Positions 63,433-64,000 of a stretch of DNA of 64,000 nt are shown here, in pieces. Both the position numbers and the translations under genes were made by a program. The DNA lies in assembly GCA_019636055.1 (NCBI GenBank), contig JAHBYH010000002.1, positions 310,001-374,000 on the forward strand, in the 5' to 3' direction. This DNA is from Candidatus Paracaedibacteraceae bacterium (GTDB taxonomy: Bacteria > Pseudomonadota > Alphaproteobacteria > Paracaedibacterales > Paracaedibacteraceae). How positions within the stretch are numbered: position 1 is the first letter of the stretch; every line of letters starts with the position of its first letter. Under the pieces are notes generated by a model, which saw only the letters and a list, made by a program, of their open reading frames with translations, did not search any database and was not told the origin of the DNA.

Positions 63433-64000
63433 TGATAAAACACTTTATTTTTTTTATGGCACTTGTTTTGACAAGCTATGCTTCGCAAGACCTTGTAAAA
63501 CGGGAACTGCGAAATGAAACTCAAACTGTTATTTCTATGCCTTTTCAAGTAGGCTTTGAATTTCAAGAACTATCAAGTTTATGTTTGTGGGCCCAGAATC
63601 AGAATAATTTGAAGAAAAAACCCATTTTCTCGGTTTTTATTAGTGGTCAAGAACGGCCCATTTTTCACGTTGAAATTGATGATACAGACGTTGAATTTGT
63701 CACCCGTCCTTTTAATCCCATGGAAAGAGATATCTTGGCAACAACGATAGCCCTCGTTGTTCAGAGTCTTGATCTTCTTCGGATAAGCTTAAATGAAAAG
63801 GGAGAAGTATCATTTGGGCAATGGGTTGATTTGTTGGATAATATGGCAAAATACCAAGACTTTCCAGTTAAAATTAAACCTAACATGGATTTTTCCCAAC
63901 TTGGGCCACTTAGAATACCAGAGCGGTTTTTACCAGATAAGATTGATAATCCGTCAGAAGGAGCGTTAGTCATTTATAAAAATAGGGACTGGCAGCCTAT
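63433..64000 (+). CDS. Exported protein, incomplete at window end
   Basis: Not recognised. An ATG at 63433 opens a frame that is still open at base 64000 (189 codons). It has a signal peptide MIKHFIFFMALVLTSYAS (1-18) and then a folded-looking domain with FQVGFEFQELSSLCLWAQNQ and HVEIDDTDVEFVTRPFNPME. Diverges from the LRR gene, so it may share its regulation. The rest of the gene is outside the window. Confidence 0.65.

Noticed and set aside
1..64000. tRNA, rRNA and CRISPR arrays
   Set aside because: No tRNA T-loop/acceptor pattern, rRNA segments or regularly spaced repeats were seen in the intergenic regions; they are few and short.

Overview
The window is a contiguous piece of chromosome from an AT-rich, host-associated alphaproteobacterium. 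The case rests on a class I (archaeal-type) lysyl-tRNA synthetase, an alphaproteobacterial RpoH, HslV with a short propeptide, a 41-residue L36 lacking the zinc ribbon, an FtsZ ending in an alphaproteobacterial-type C-terminal peptide, and parS sites next to rsmG-parA-parB. At least ten genes encode proteins with N-terminal export signals and no obvious housekeeping role, including an F-box protein and a leucine-rich-repeat protein. That combination suggests an intracellular symbiont of protists, Holosporales/Paracaedibacteraceae-like; the placement is inference and no marker was compared by search.

Layout. 0.3-1.2 kb: rpoH. 1.2-7.6 kb: a tight minus-strand series hslV-hslU-C26 peptidase-rluB-rsmD-glycosyltransferase-zapE-sdhE, with a HIT-family gene diverging from it. 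8-14.3 kb: ClC transporter, a membrane protein, gyrA, ssb and a dienelactone-hydrolase-like gene. 14.5-17.6 kb: ftsZ, an entericidin-like lipoprotein and an exported Nudix-like protein; the last two lie between inverted copies of a 94-bp element with terminal inverted repeats. 17.6-20.8 kb: rubrerythrin/Fe-S protein/DUF3501 cluster and a Tat-exported DUF882 peptidase. 20.9-25.6 kb: lysS, an EgtD-like methyltransferase joined to a six-TM histidine kinase, and an aquaporin with an altered second NPA motif. 25.7-30.3 kb: leucine dehydrogenase-marC-acetoacetyl-CoA synthetase operon and an exported Pro/Gln/Thr-rich protein. 30.3-34.9 kb: rsmG-parA-parB-aroQ-accB-accC, with two perfect parS sites inside rsmG. 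35-37.5 kb: threonine aldolase and pyruvate kinase. 37.5-40.3 kb: Flp pilin and Tad pseudopilins. 40.5-48.6 kb: rpmJ, typA, ELM1-family protein, exported unknowns, an LpxO-like hydroxylase, arginase and ornithine aminotransferase. 48.6-53.7 kb: a type I secretion-like operon with two unequal ABC subunits and an HlyD-type adaptor. 53.7-59.9 kb: glmM, a sugar-phosphate transferase, a histidine-rich exported peptide, ispA, a small barrel outer-membrane protein, grxC and lnt. 60-64 kb: an F-box protein, an LRR protein and an incomplete exported protein, which look like host-interaction genes.

Taken together, amino-acid catabolism (leucine to acetoacetyl-CoA, arginine to glutamate semialdehyde, threonine cleavage) sits beside envelope building (lnt, glmM, LpxO-like, glycosyltransferases), chromosome segregation and division (parABS, ftsZ, zapE), and an exported-protein repertoire with its own secretion operon. 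No tRNA, rRNA, CRISPR array, complete insertion sequence or replication origin was found.
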